A DNA stretch of 64,000 bases from Methylotenera sp. (GTDB taxonomy: Bacteria > Pseudomonadota > Gammaproteobacteria > Burkholderiales > Methylophilaceae): contig JAKFVD010000017.1 in assembly GCA_021732365.1 (NCBI GenBank), forward strand, positions 124,001 to 188,000, written 5' to 3'. Position numbers and translations under genes: made by a program. Positions within the stretch are counted from its first letter, which is position 1; each line of letters opens with the position of its first letter. The notes under the pieces are model-generated. The model was given only the letters and a program-made list of their open reading frames with translations. It searched no databases and had not been told where the DNA came from. Below are positions 20,431-30,239 of the stretch, piece by piece.

Positions 20431-22071
20431 CTAGGCTTGGCCTGTGTAGCCAGGAATTTTCGCTTCAATCACTTCATCAATCTGCTCTGCTTCTAAAAAT
20501 TTTTCAGCGTATTTTAAGTACAGTTTTTCGCGAATAAATAAATCAAATATATCAGGGTCAATATGATGATCTAATTTCATCTTACCTAAAATATCCAATG
20601 TTTCGGATAAGGTTTTGGCCTTTTTATAAGGCCTATCTCTAGAAGTCAGCGCCTCAAAAATATCGGCGATTCCCATCATGCGCGCAGGTATTGACATTTG
20701 TTCACGCGTTAAACCTTTTGGGTAGCCCTTACCATCCATGCGCTCATGATGCCCACCCGCATACTCTGGCACGCGGCGTAAATCCTTTGGGTAAGGCAAT
20801 GCTTCTAGCATATTCACTGTGACCACAATGTGATTATTAATAATCGAGCGTTCTTCTGGGGTTAAAGTACCGCGCGCAATTGTCAGGTTATACACTTCAT
20901 TTTCACTTAAAAATTTAAGTGAATGTCCTGAGTCGCTTAGATATTCATAATTGGCAATATCACGCACACGCTGCTGGTCTTCTGGCTTCATAAATTCACT
21001 GCCAAAATTGATTTTGCGAATAAAGTTTTTATCGTCATCCAACTGTTTTTTAATCACGTTTACGCCATGCTCAATGTATTTAGCATTCACCAATTTCCCA
21101 CTACGCACGTCATCCATCGCTTTGCGTAAATGCGCATTTTCGCGCTGAGTTTTTAGTAACTCAAATCGTTGATCAATTAAATGAATGCGATCAAAAGTAG
21201 TTTCTAGCTTAGTGGCCTTATCCATCACCGATTCTGGCGTGGTTACCTTGCCGCAATCATGCAGCCAAGCCGCAATTTTTAATTCGTACACCTCTTTTTC
21301 GGTCATCGTAAAATCACGAAGTGGCCCTGTATCTGTATTAATCGCAGCCTCCGCCAACATCATCGTCAGTTCGGGTACGCGCTGGCAATGACCACCTGTG
21401 TAAGGTGATTTTTCATCAATGGCATCAGCAATTAATTTAATAAATGATTCAAATAAATTCTTAAGCCCATTGATTAAATTTTGATTAGTGAGTGCAACAG
21501 CCGCCTGCGAAGCCAGCGACTCAACCAAGCGTTGATGTGAATCTGAAAATGGGATAATTTGATTGGTGAGCGGATCAATGGCATTAATTAACTGCAACAC
21601 ACCAATAATTTCGTTCTCATGGTTCATCATAGGAACGGTTAAAAACGATTGTGAGCGATAACCCATCTTGGCATCAAACTTAGCTGTGCCAGAAAAATCA
21701 AAACCTTCAGTTAAATACGCATCTGGAATGTTCACAGTTTTAGCGTTGGCAACGCTGTAAACCGCCACCATGGTTAAGTTCGGCTTGCCATCATCGCCAT
21801 AAATAGGCAAAGGCGGAAAAGGAATAGGCTTGCCAGTTGTGCCGCCCATCGCAATATCTAAACTAAGATTGCGCAGAATTTCAAACTTTAATTTCGCATC
21901 CTCTGTCACTGTGTACAAAGTGCCACCGTCTGCGTTAGTCAGCTCTTTTGCACCCAGCAAAATAACTTCTAAAAGACGTTTGTGATCATGCTCCGCGGAT
22001 AAGGCAACTCCAATAGAATTGAGCCGCTCAAGCTGATTGAACACATCCTGTTGAATAGCATTATGCGGCAT
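20431..22071 (-). CDS. GAF and HD-GYP domain protein
   Basis: A 546-residue soluble protein: a GAF sensor (about 15-195) and an HD-GYP phosphodiesterase domain (about 215-520), predicted to hydrolyse cyclic di-GMP. HDCGK (near residue 270) and HHERMDGKGYPKGL (near 439) show the metal and GYP motifs intact. It is the last gene of a leftward signalling set with the FHA protein, PP2C phosphatase and Ser/Thr kinase. Confidence 0.93.
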   Translation of the reverse strand: MPHNAIQQDVFNQLERLNSIGVALSAEHDHKRLLEVILLGAKELTNADGGTLYTVTEDAKLKFEILRNLSLDIAMGGTTGKPIPFPPLPIYGDDGKPNLTMVAVYSVANAKTVNIPDAYLTEGFDFSGTAKFDAKMGYRSQSFLTVPMMNHENEIIGVLQLINAIDPLTNQIIPFSDSHQRLVESLASQAAVALTNQNLINGLKNLFESFIKLIADAIDEKSPYTGGHCQRVPELTMMLAEAAINTDTGPLRDFTMTEKEVYELKIAAWLHDCGKVTTPESVMDKATKLETTFDRIHLIDQRFELLKTQRENAHLRKAMDDVRSGKLVNAKYIEHGVNVIKKQLDDDKNFIRKINFGSEFMKPEDQQRVRDIANYEYLSDSGHSLKFLSENEVYNLTIARGTLTPEERSIINNHIVVTVNMLEALPYPKDLRRVPEYAGGHHERMDGKGYPKGLTREQMSIPARMMGIADIFEALTSRDRPYKKAKTLSETLDILGKMKLDHHIDPDIFDLFIREKLYLKYAEKFLEAEQIDEVIEAKIPGYTGQA

Positions 22072-22110
22072 ATGATTAATGATCAGTAAAAGTGCATATA
22101 TTAATACTAA

Positions 22111-22866
22111 TTAGGCTAAATGAAACTCCATTTTAGTGCCCGCCAATTCAATCACATCTTGATTATTTAACGCATGCGCCTGTACGCCAATGGTTTCGCC
22201 ATTCACCACAGGGTGGCTATTACCCCCAACATGCGTAATAAAGTAACCATGTGGCCGTTTGGTAATAACAGCCACCTGCGAGCCTGGCTTACCAAGTGTG
22301 GTCATCGTTTTGTTAAGTAGCAGTTCACGTCCAGCGCTTGCCCCATTTAACACTTGTAAGCGGCCTATATTTTCAGATACAGTATTTTCAGATACGTTTG
22401 TGGTGCTAGCTTCTTCAGTCGTATCTTCTGATGTTTGGCTACTCTCTTCACTTGGCGCAATCTCAGCTTTTTCAGCCGCTTTCTTTTTTTCTAATGCCGC
22501 CTTAACGGCTGCGGGAGCTTCTTGCTGAGGCAGTATCATCATGGTTTTTTCAAACCCATCGCCAGAACTAGCGACGTGATTTTCATTGATATATTTGAGC
22601 TGATATTTACCAAATTCAATCATATCTTCATGCTGTAAAACATATTTTTTAATGGTTTTACCATTCACCATCGTACCGTTGGTACTGTTTAAGTCTTCCA
22701 AAAATGAGTCGTTGCCAATGGTCACAATCACTGCATGCACGCCACTTACCGCCAAATTATCAATATGTATTTGGTTGCTTGGTCGGCGGCCAATCGTCAT
22801 GCGCTCTTTATCGAGTGCAAATTCGCCCAGCGAATTACCGTCTAATAAAAAATGTAACTTTGCCAT
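22111..22866 (-). CDS. FHA-domain protein
   Basis: A 251-residue protein with an N-terminal FHA domain (about 1-90; motifs MTIGRRPSNQIHI, VSGVHAVI, LNSTNGTMVNG) that reads phospho-threonine. An Ala/Glu/Ser-rich linker is followed by a second, degenerate FHA-like domain (about 168-251). The neighbouring Ser/Thr kinase is the obvious writer. Gap of 67 bp from the PP2C gene. Confidence 0.92.
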   Translation of the reverse strand: MAKLHFLLDGNSLGEFALDKERMTIGRRPSNQIHIDNLAVSGVHAVIVTIGNDSFLEDLNSTNGTMVNGKTIKKYVLQHEDMIEFGKYQLKYINENHVASSGDGFEKTMMILPQQEAPAAVKAALEKKKAAEKAEIAPSEESSQTSEDTTEEASTTNVSENTVSENIGRLQVLNGASAGRELLLNKTMTTLGKPGSQVAVITKRPHGYFITHVGGNSHPVVNGETIGVQAHALNNQDVIELAGTKMEFHLA

Positions 22867-22933
22867 AATAACCCTTAATTTTGACCAATCAAGTTTTGAC
22901 TTAATTGGAACATTTACTGCATTTTAATCAAAT

Positions 22934-23782
22934 TTACTCAAATTTATCGTGATGAATTGGTTGCTTTTTCACTTTACCGAACAGATTTTTTACCCACCCG
23001 CCCTCTGAACAAAATGGTTTGTTCACCATTGCAATCACCACTGAAATATTATCTTTACCGCCATGCTCATTTGCCGTCTGTACTAGCCTTGTGGCTGCGT
23101 ATTCAATATTACCATTAGCATCTAATAATATTTTGCTAATCACCTCATCTTCAACCAAGTCGGTTAATCCATCCGAGCATAGCAAATAAATATCATCTAC
23201 TTCTACCGCAAACTGTTGTACTTCTAAATCTACTTCTTCATCAATGCCAAGTGCACGCGTGACTAAATTTTTGTTGACGGAAATTTTTGCTTGCTGCGGC
23301 GTGATTAACCCAGCATTTAATTGCTCTTGCAACAAAGAATGGTCTTCTGTGATTTGCGTTAAAGTGCAATCACGCAGGCGATACATGCGAGAGTCACCAA
23401 TATGGCCGACGATCAATTTATTGTCTGTAAAAATACCCACGACTAAAGTAGTACCCATGCCAGCACATTGCGGCTGCTCTTGCGATATTTGATAAATCGT
23501 CTCATTTGCGCGCTCTACAGCGTGTATCAACATTTGCGCTTCGGGGAGCAAGCCAGGCATAAACCTAAGCGCAGGCTTATGACGCATCGCCTCTGTAATT
23601 TCTGCCGTTAGCGTAAGTACGGCAATTTCACTCGCTACCTCGCCTGCTTTGTAGCCCCCCATACCATCCGCAAGCACCAGCAAACCGATAGACAAATCGC
23701 TGGCAACCGCATCTTCGTTATGATCGCGATGCAAGCCCACATCTGTTAATCGGGCAACACTAATCGCTTGTTCTACGTTCAT
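22934..23782 (-). CDS. PP2C-family Ser/Thr phosphatase (Stp1-like)
   Basis: A 282-residue metal-dependent phosphatase that should reverse the neighbouring kinase. The metal-binding motifs RDHNEDAVA, VLADGMGGYKAGE, GHIGDSRMYR and LLCSDGLTDLV are all intact. Its ATG overlaps the kinase stop codon by 4 nt (ATGA), so the two are translationally coupled. Confidence 0.94.
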   Translation of the reverse strand: MNVEQAISVARLTDVGLHRDHNEDAVASDLSIGLLVLADGMGGYKAGEVASEIAVLTLTAEITEAMRHKPALRFMPGLLPEAQMLIHAVERANETIYQISQEQPQCAGMGTTLVVGIFTDNKLIVGHIGDSRMYRLRDCTLTQITEDHSLLQEQLNAGLITPQQAKISVNKNLVTRALGIDEEVDLEVQQFAVEVDDIYLLCSDGLTDLVEDEVISKILLDANGNIEYAATRLVQTANEHGGKDNISVVIAMVNKPFCSEGGWVKNLFGKVKKQPIHHDKFE

Positions 23783-26322
23783 ACTTTAACAACCTTAACA
23801 TGACATTTTCTTAAATCATCTGCAACTTCTTTACCCGTTTGATAACGGTTTTCTGCACTTTTTTCTAACAGTTTATTGATAACCATCGCTAAATCTTCTG
23901 CTAGCTCTGGGTTCACTTGACGAATATCTGCATGTGGCTCATTCGCGATTTTATACATTAAGGCAGCCATGGAATCGGCAGCAAAAGGTAACTCGCCTGT
24001 TAGTAAAGAGTACAAAGTGACGCCTAGTGAAAACAAATCCGATTTACCATCAATTTTTTTGCCTGATAATTGCTCTGGTGACATATAGCTTGGTGTACCC
24101 AACACAATACCCGTCTTGGTTTTAGAAGCATCGGTAATACGTGCAATACCAAAATCGGTGACTTTTACCACACCAGTATCTAACTCAACCATAATATTTG
24201 ACGGCTTAATATCACGATGTACAACATTGCTGGCATGCGCATAATCTAATGCATCAGCCACTTTAATCACAATTTCTAACACTTGCTGAATAGGTAATAA
24301 GTTATCGGCTTTGGTGTGCAGCGCTAAATCTTTACCTTTTAAAAATTCCATCGCAATGTAAGCTAAATCATGCTCTTCACCAGCGTCATAAATAGTCACG
24401 ATATTCGGGTGATTTAATCTGCCTGCAGTTTCAGCCTCACGGAAGAAGCGCGCTTTTACTTCGACTAATTCATCCGCGTCAAACGCGTCCGAAAGCGCCA
24501 TGGTTTTAATAGCAACGATTCGGCTAATTTTAGGATCGCGACCTAAGTACACCACGCCCATTGCCCCTTTGCCTAATTCTTTTTCAACTTGGTAGCGCCC
24601 CAGCATGGGCTTTTCAATGGCGTTATTGTTTAGTATGAGGGTGCTCTCATTGGTACGTCCGCTGCTACCGCCAAATATCACCGTTTCTGCCATTTGCTTA
24701 GAACGTGAGATGCGTTGGGATAAGTCTTTGTAAGTTGGCTGAAAGCTAGCCATATAGTTAAATACGGCTTCTGCCTTATTAAATTGACGTTTACGTTCAA
24801 AATCTAAGCCCAAGCTGTATAAACCATCCATCACAGGTTCATCTACTGGGCATTTTCTAAAACGATCAAACGCCATATCTAATTGGCCTTGACTTTGAAA
24901 CATTAAGGCCAAATTACGGTTACTTTCGGCAGAGTCGGCATCCGATTTTTCCTTACCTTTTTCTGTCATTAAGTAATGCTTTGTGGTTAACAGTGCGTGC
25001 CCAACTAACAGTAAAGCAATCGGCATCATCAACTGTAACCACCAGCCTTTTTGGGTCATTAAGACATATTGCGCTGTTATCAAAAGCAATACCAATCCAA
25101 TGGTTATTGAGCCTGCGTTACCTGCTTTTAAACGCGGAAAAAGCCAGATTAAATAAGCAGAAATAAGCAGCCAAACCGCCAACTCTACCCAAATTGCCCA
25201 GCTAGGTGAAAGATAAAAATCTTCATTTAAAATACTGGCAACAGAATGTGCCAAGGTTTCAATCGGCTTCATATTGGCGGATATTGGTGTGACAAAACTA
25301 TCGCCCACGCCATTGGCTGTCGCGCCTATTAATACAATTTTTCCTGCATATTTTTTTGCTGAAATTTTACCGTTAAGTACGTCATAAAATGAATCGATTG
25401 GAAATACAGGCTGATTGGCTTTATCGGCATAAAAGAATGTGTTCATTTGCAAAGCACGGTTTGTAGCAATCTTTAATTGGGCCAATTTTGACTGACCAAG
25501 AGTCACGCCTGGCTGACCATTTTCACCTAATTGCAAACCAATATCGCCAGCCGATAAATTCAGATATTTGGCGGCAATCTGTAAAGCGACTGATGGGTAA
25601 TACTGATTGTAATAATTCAATACCAAAGGTTCAGCACGTATCGCGCCATCGATGTCTGGGCTGGCATTTAAATGCCCAACGGAAGTGGCCGATTCGGCAA
25701 TAACAGATATGGGCAAAAATGCGTCATTTGCGGGTGTTAAGTAGGCGGCATCTTGCTCATCACCAGCAACATTGGTTAATTGATTTTTAGCGATATAAGC
25801 TGGGAATGGCGCATCTGGATTACCAAGCGGCTCACCAATCACAAATGGCATGGCCAGCACCACATTATTAGCGGCTTTCATGCTGGCGGCTAAAGTCGCA
25901 TCGGTATTGAGCTGCGTTTGCGCTTCTAAAATAAGCGTATTGAGTTGTGGTGCTGAATTTGCAATATTCGATTTAGCAACAAAATCGGCGATTTTGTTGA
26001 TATAACCTAGGCCAGGGTCAATTTGCGGCTCTAAAAAAAAAATGGTATTGCCGATTACTTTTGGCTTGGCGGCGGCCAATTTATCCAGCATTTTTGCTTG
26101 AATATCACGCGGCCACGGCCAACGACCAATATTGGCGATACTTTCATCATCAATCGCAATAATCGCGATTTTATCGCCTGCATCACGGTAAGACGCGCCC
26201 ACCCCAAAATCATAAGCTACGCGTTCTAAACTTTGCAAAAAGCTACCTCCACTTGCCAATAAAAAGGCAAGTGATAGTGCGCTGGCTAAAAACCAGTCTG
26301 ATTTCCAATACAATTTTGGCAA
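23779..26322 (-). CDS. CHASE2-domain Ser/Thr protein kinase
   Basis: An 847-residue transmembrane receptor kinase. A TTG start has GAGAGG upstream. Order: N-terminal membrane helix, a periplasmic CHASE2 sensor (about 35-370), about three membrane helices (380-455), a TPR-like linker (~470-540), then a kinase domain (~575-845). Kinase motifs: GKGAMGVVYLGRDP, VAIK, HRDIKPSNIMV, DFGIAR, GTPSYMSPEQ; all catalytic residues are present. It heads the operon with PP2C, FHA and perhaps HD-GYP genes. The sensed signal is unknown. Confidence 0.94.
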   Translation of the reverse strand: MPKLYWKSDWFLASALSLAFLLASGGSFLQSLERVAYDFGVGASYRDAGDKIAIIAIDDESIANIGRWPWPRDIQAKMLDKLAAAKPKVIGNTIFFLEPQIDPGLGYINKIADFVAKSNIANSAPQLNTLILEAQTQLNTDATLAASMKAANNVVLAMPFVIGEPLGNPDAPFPAYIAKNQLTNVAGDEQDAAYLTPANDAFLPISVIAESATSVGHLNASPDIDGAIRAEPLVLNYYNQYYPSVALQIAAKYLNLSAGDIGLQLGENGQPGVTLGQSKLAQLKIATNRALQMNTFFYADKANQPVFPIDSFYDVLNGKISAKKYAGKIVLIGATANGVGDSFVTPISANMKPIETLAHSVASILNEDFYLSPSWAIWVELAVWLLISAYLIWLFPRLKAGNAGSITIGLVLLLITAQYVLMTQKGWWLQLMMPIALLLVGHALLTTKHYLMTEKGKEKSDADSAESNRNLALMFQSQGQLDMAFDRFRKCPVDEPVMDGLYSLGLDFERKRQFNKAEAVFNYMASFQPTYKDLSQRISRSKQMAETVIFGGSSGRTNESTLILNNNAIEKPMLGRYQVEKELGKGAMGVVYLGRDPKISRIVAIKTMALSDAFDADELVEVKARFFREAETAGRLNHPNIVTIYDAGEEHDLAYIAMEFLKGKDLALHTKADNLLPIQQVLEIVIKVADALDYAHASNVVHRDIKPSNIMVELDTGVVKVTDFGIARITDASKTKTGIVLGTPSYMSPEQLSGKKIDGKSDLFSLGVTLYSLLTGELPFAADSMAALMYKIANEPHADIRQVNPELAEDLAMVINKLLEKSAENRYQTGKEVADDLRKCHVKVVKV

Positions 26323-26426
26323 GCGCTAACCTCTCATGGCAATTATTAAGCGCTGTTTAATTAACGAACAACTTTAAAATTGCTTATATTTTTATGCAAT
26401 CAAACTAATGCAAATAAAGAAAGGCC

Positions 26427-26452
26427 AAGTACATCTTGTAAGTACATCTTGT
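26427..26452. repeat. 13-bp perfect tandem duplication
   Basis: AAGTACATCTTGT occurs twice back to back in the 184-bp gap between nusB and the kinase gene. Possibly a slippage product; no function seen. Confidence 0.6.
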
Positions 26453-26506
26453 TAGTGAAGATACACCCAAAAGCAATGTTGATTAGTGCGCTACCGAACA
26501 AACACG

Positions 26507-27004
26507 CTAACGCCTGAACTCTTGTGGCCTCACTGCTGCTGCCACTTTATCTAACACACCATTAATATACTTATGTCCATCTACGCCACCGTAAAGCTTA
26601 GCCAACTCTACGCCTTCATTAATCGCCACGCGATATGGAATGGTCATATCAAACATCAACTCAAACGAAGAAATACGCAGAATGGCATGTTCTACTGGGC
26701 TTAATTCTTGTATTTTTCGATCAATAAACGTTGCTACCTGACCATCTAGCTCAATCACTTTAGCGGTAACACCTTCTAACAAATGCTTAAAATAGGCCTC
26801 ATCTGCTTTTGCATACTCAGGGTCTTCTTTAGCATCCGCAATAATTTGCTTTATCTCAGAAGCATTAATCATGCCACGATAAACTGCTTTTAACACCAAC
26901 TCGCGCGATTTACGGCGGTTCTGGCTGGTTTTCACTTTTTTGGCTGGCTTGACGGCTACTTCGGTTTTTGTGGCATCCATTGCATCGGCTCTAGGAATAA
27001 TCAT
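26507..27004 (-). CDS. nusB: Transcription antitermination factor NusB
   Basis: Binds BoxA RNA with S10 in rRNA antitermination. It is 165 residues with ~30 extra N-terminal residues before the [15 protein letters not shown] core. Later motifs [16 protein letters not shown] and [17 protein letters not shown] are standard. The start overlaps the ribH stop by 4 nt, the usual ribH-nusB coupling. Confidence 0.95.
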   Translation of the reverse strand: MIIPRADAMDATKTEVAVKPAKKVKTSQNRRKSRELVLKAVYRGMINASEIKQIIADAKEDPEYAKADEAYFKHLLEGVTAKVIELDGQVATFIDRKIQELSPVEHAILRISSFELMFDMTIPYRVAINEGVELAKLYGGVDGHKYINGVLDKVAAAVRPQEFRR

Positions 27005-27450
27005 AGCGCGCGTACCAAATTAGCCATTTCAATCGCTACTTGTGCTGCCTCTGCGCCTTTAATATGCATACGTGCTAGGGCTTGGTCATCATCTTCGGTG
27101 GTTAAAACCGCGTTGGCAACAGGAACACCTGTGTTCAACTGAACTTCTGAAATACCGCGTGCAGACTCGTTTGCCACCACTTCAAAGTGATACGTTTCAC
27201 CGCGAATAATCGCGCCTAATGCAATCAACGCATCAAAGCGCTCACTCAAAGCCATGTGCTGCAAAATCAGTGGTGTTTCTAATGCACCAGGCACTGTAGC
27301 GATGCGAATATCTTCTGCCGCAACGCCCAATTTTAAAAGTTCAGCATAACAAGCCGTTAATAAACCATCGCCAATATTGCTATTAAAGCGTGATAATACG
27401 ACGCCTACTTTTTTGCCTGCGCCATCTAAATTGATTTGAATTTTGTCCAA
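27001..27450 (-). CDS. ribH: 6,7-Dimethyl-8-ribityllumazine synthase
   Basis: Penultimate riboflavin-synthesis enzyme. It is 149 residues, slightly short, with [40 protein letters not shown] and the [11 protein letters not shown] stretch. It overlaps nusB. Other rib genes are not in the window, so they must lie elsewhere. Confidence 0.95.
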   Translation of the reverse strand: MDKIQINLDGAGKKVGVVLSRFNSNIGDGLLTACYAELLKLGVAAEDIRIATVPGALETPLILQHMALSERFDALIALGAIIRGETYHFEVVANESARGISEVQLNTGVPVANAVLTTEDDDQALARMHIKGAEAAQVAIEMANLVRAL

Positions 27451-27546
27451 TTGAGTCTCTATATCTGCCTAAAACGTCTATTTTACCTTAAGTTGAGTGA
27501 CACAATTCGTCAGTGTTTTGATGAATGTAATTTTGCATGACTTAAA

Positions 27547-29217
27547 TTAAGAAAATAAAGCCCACGCTTTTTGTACTGTGCTCCAGACGCCATAGCTAAT
27601 CGGAATTAAAACCGCAGCCCACGCCAGCTTAACCAATAGAGGATGTTGCTGCTGATTGTTACCATTAGTGCTTTTAAGTGCGCCGTTTTGCATAGATTTT
27701 TCATGTGCAACTTGACGTTCTGTTTCTAATTCCAGGTCGGTCATAAAATAATGATCCGCTACTGGCCTGACCAATAGGTTCGCAATAAAACCAATCACCA
27801 GCATGCATGCCAACACCATAAAAATGGGTGCGTAAATTTGGTCAAATGCTACGCCCGCCTCTAGGCGTGTATCGTGCATATAATTCACCACTACTGGCCC
27901 CAAAATACCTGCTGTAGACCAAGCAGTGAGTAAACGGCCATGAATCGCACCCACAAATTGCGTACCAAACATATCGGCCAAATAAGCGGGAATTGTGGCA
28001 AAGCCGCCGCCATACATGGATGCAATCACACAAAAACTGGCTACAAATAAAGCCAATGATTTTAAGCCAGCCAGATAAGTGGCGCTGCAGTACAAAATGG
28101 CACCAAGCGTAAAAAATATAAAATAAGTACGCTTACGACCCAGCTTATCCGATGAACTTGCCCAGCCAATACGTCCAAAAATATTAAATAATGAAATCAA
28201 CCCTACAAAGCCCGCTCCTACCGCCGCGGCGGCGGCCGTCATGGCTTCATCTTTTTTAATATCGGCAAATCCAATACCTGCCTGATTAATCAATGCCCCA
28301 CCAAATGTCTCTTGCAACATAGGCGCTGCGGCACCAATAATGCCAATGCCTGCAGACACATTCATGCACAACACAATCCACAGCAGCCAAAATTGTGGTG
28401 TTTTATGCGCTTTATTTAAATGTACATGGCGGGTAGCAATCATGGTGTTATTTTGCGTGGCTGGTGGCGTCCAGTTGGCTGGTTTCCAGCCTGTTGGCGG
28501 CACACGGTAACCAAGGCTTCCGCACAACATAAATACGCTGTAAATCATCGCCAACACCACAAAAGTTTGCCAAACACCAACGCTGCCATCTTCTGCAAAA
28601 TATGCCATTAATTTAGTGGCCAATGGCGAGCCGATCATCGCGCCGCCGCCAAAACCCATAATCGCCATGCCTGTTGCCATGCCGCGCCTATCGGGAAACC
28701 ATTTAATTAAGGTAGAAACAGGCGAAATATAGCCCAAGCCCAAACCAATGCCGCCAATCACACCGCTACCCAGCCACATTAACCATAATTGATGCGCATA
28801 AACGCCATAAGCAGAGATCAGCAAACCACCACACCAGCACAAAGTAGACACCAAACCCGCTTTGCGCGGGCCAGCGCGCTCTAGCCAGCCACCCCACAAT
28901 GCTGCGGAACAGCCTAATAATACAAAAAACAGCGTATACATCCAACCCAAATCGAATTGGGTCCAATTGCAATCGATGGCAAATAAGGCTTTTGCTGTAC
29001 CCGCTAATTTTTCACTAAAGTTGGCTGCACCTGCGGCACAAGTGGCTAAGGGTTTACCATCTTCACCCATTAGCGCATTGCCAAGCGGCTTCCAAAACAC
29101 ACTAAATCCGTAAGCCATACCAATGGATAAATGCACAGTCAAAGCGGCTGGTGGCACTAACCAACGATTAAAATTTGCGTTTGCAGTAATGTGTTCTTTT
29201 GATAAAAAATCTGCCAT
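27547..29217 (-). CDS. OFA-family MFS transporter
   Basis: A 556-residue inner-membrane major-facilitator protein with about 12 membrane helices, of the oxalate/formate antiporter (OFA) family. Family traits: MAYGFSVFWKPLG in helix 1, GWLERAGPRKAG loop, and FPDRRGMATGMAIMGFGGG. The insert after helix 1 (MGEDGKPLATCAAGAAN) is long, as in many proteobacterial members. The real substrate cannot be read from sequence. GAGGGG precedes the ATG. Divergent from phoB. Confidence 0.88.
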   Translation of the reverse strand: MADFLSKEHITANANFNRWLVPPAALTVHLSIGMAYGFSVFWKPLGNALMGEDGKPLATCAAGAANFSEKLAGTAKALFAIDCNWTQFDLGWMYTLFFVLLGCSAALWGGWLERAGPRKAGLVSTLCWCGGLLISAYGVYAHQLWLMWLGSGVIGGIGLGLGYISPVSTLIKWFPDRRGMATGMAIMGFGGGAMIGSPLATKLMAYFAEDGSVGVWQTFVVLAMIYSVFMLCGSLGYRVPPTGWKPANWTPPATQNNTMIATRHVHLNKAHKTPQFWLLWIVLCMNVSAGIGIIGAAAPMLQETFGGALINQAGIGFADIKKDEAMTAAAAAVGAGFVGLISLFNIFGRIGWASSSDKLGRKRTYFIFFTLGAILYCSATYLAGLKSLALFVASFCVIASMYGGGFATIPAYLADMFGTQFVGAIHGRLLTAWSTAGILGPVVVNYMHDTRLEAGVAFDQIYAPIFMVLACMLVIGFIANLLVRPVADHYFMTDLELETERQVAHEKSMQNGALKSTNGNNQQQHPLLVKLAWAAVLIPISYGVWSTVQKAWALFS

Positions 29218-29356
29218 GCTAACCCCTCAATTAGATGCTGCTTATTATGAATTTTAAGCTTATTAATTCCGATGTTACATATTGTTACAATACAGCAAAA
29301 ATGGCAATTCGCACGCAATATTAACCCACACATGCGTCAAAAAAATAGTTAAAATT

Positions 29357-29389
29357 TGTCATTAATATGTCATATTAAAGTCACAAAAT
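29357..29389 (+). promoter_or_regulatory. Three-unit Pho box upstream of phoB
   Basis: Three 11-bp units with TGTCAT (29357), TGTCAT (29368) and AGTCAC (29379) in direct repeat. This is the arrangement of PhoB-binding sites, about 45 bp before the phoB start. It suggests autoactivation under phosphate limitation; binding is not demonstrated. Confidence 0.75.
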
Positions 29390-29433
29390 AGCGTCGCTAG
29401 ATTAATCAACACCAAAGTGATTGGAACGAGAGA

Positions 29434-30126
29434 ATGCCAGCAAATATTTTAGTGATAGAAGACGAACCAGCGATACAAGAGTTGCTTGCGCTGAATATTA
29501 CCCAAGCCGGACACAATGCCTTACGCGCTTTAACAGTTGAACATGCGCAAGAATTATTGCGCGAAACCATGCCAGATTTGATTTTATTGGATTGGATGTT
29601 GCCAGGCATGAGCGGCATTGAATATGCGCGCCGCTTGAAATCAGATAACCTAACAAAATCTATACCGATTATCATGTTAACTGCGCGTGGCGATGAGTAT
29701 GACAAAGTACGTGGTTTAGAAGTGGGTGCGGATGACTATGTCACCAAGCCATTTAGCCCACGTGAATTAAACGCGCGCATTAAAGCGGTATTGCGTCGTC
29801 GCGCACCGCAAATGACTGATGACCCAATTGAAATTCAAGGCTTATTACTAGACCCAACCACGCACCGCGTGACAGGTAATTCTGCCAATATTGATTTAGG
29901 CCCAACTGAATTTAGATTACTGCATTATTTTATGAGCAACGCAGAGCGTGTGCATACCCGTAGCCAATTGCTGGATAAAGTATGGGGCGACCGCGTATTT
30001 GTAGAAGACCGCACCGTGGATGTACATATTCGCAGGTTACGTAACGCTTTGGCGGTTTCTGGCCACCAAGATTTAATTCAAACCGTGCGTGGATCGGGTT
30101 ATCGCCTTTCATCACAAATCAATTAA
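29434..30126 (+). CDS. phoB: Phosphate-response regulator PhoB
   Basis: A 230-residue response regulator. The receiver domain (1-120) has the acidic EDEP pair and phospho-acceptor in LILLDWMLPG, with TARGDEYDKV and the Lys in DYVTKPFSP. A winged-helix DNA-binding domain follows (VFVEDRTVDVHIRRLR). GGAACGAGAG serves as ribosome-binding site. It is paired with phoR 114 bp downstream. The Pho box in front supports this naming. Confidence 0.95.
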   Translation: MPANILVIEDEPAIQELLALNITQAGHNALRALTVEHAQELLRETMPDLILLDWMLPGMSGIEYARRLKSDNLTKSIPIIMLTARGDEYDKVRGLEVGADDYVTKPFSPRELNARIKAVLRRRAPQMTDDPIEIQGLLLDPTTHRVTGNSANIDLGPTEFRLLHYFMSNAERVHTRSQLLDKVWGDRVFVEDRTVDVHIRRLRNALAVSGHQDLIQTVRGSGYRLSSQIN

Positions 30127-30141
30127 GTAATCTCTCATCAT

Positions 30142-30180
30142 ATAAGGCCGCCAAAATTGTTAATAATTTGGCGGCCTTAT
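30142..30180 (+). other. Long hairpin between phoB and phoR
   Basis: Arms of about 15 bp around ATAAGGCCGCCAAA and TTTGGCGGCCTTAT, with a short A/T-rich loop. No T run follows, so it is a weak intrinsic terminator at best. It could reduce read-through into phoR or stabilise the phoB transcript. Confidence 0.5.
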
Positions 30181-30239
30181 TCACAAAAGCCTTAAAAAAG
30201 CTCGCTATAATAGCGACAGTTAATTCAACGTGAGCAACT

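Noticed and set aside
26427-26452. Target-site duplication of a transposon
   Set aside because: The two 13-bp copies touch each other with nothing between; no transposase or terminal repeats nearby.
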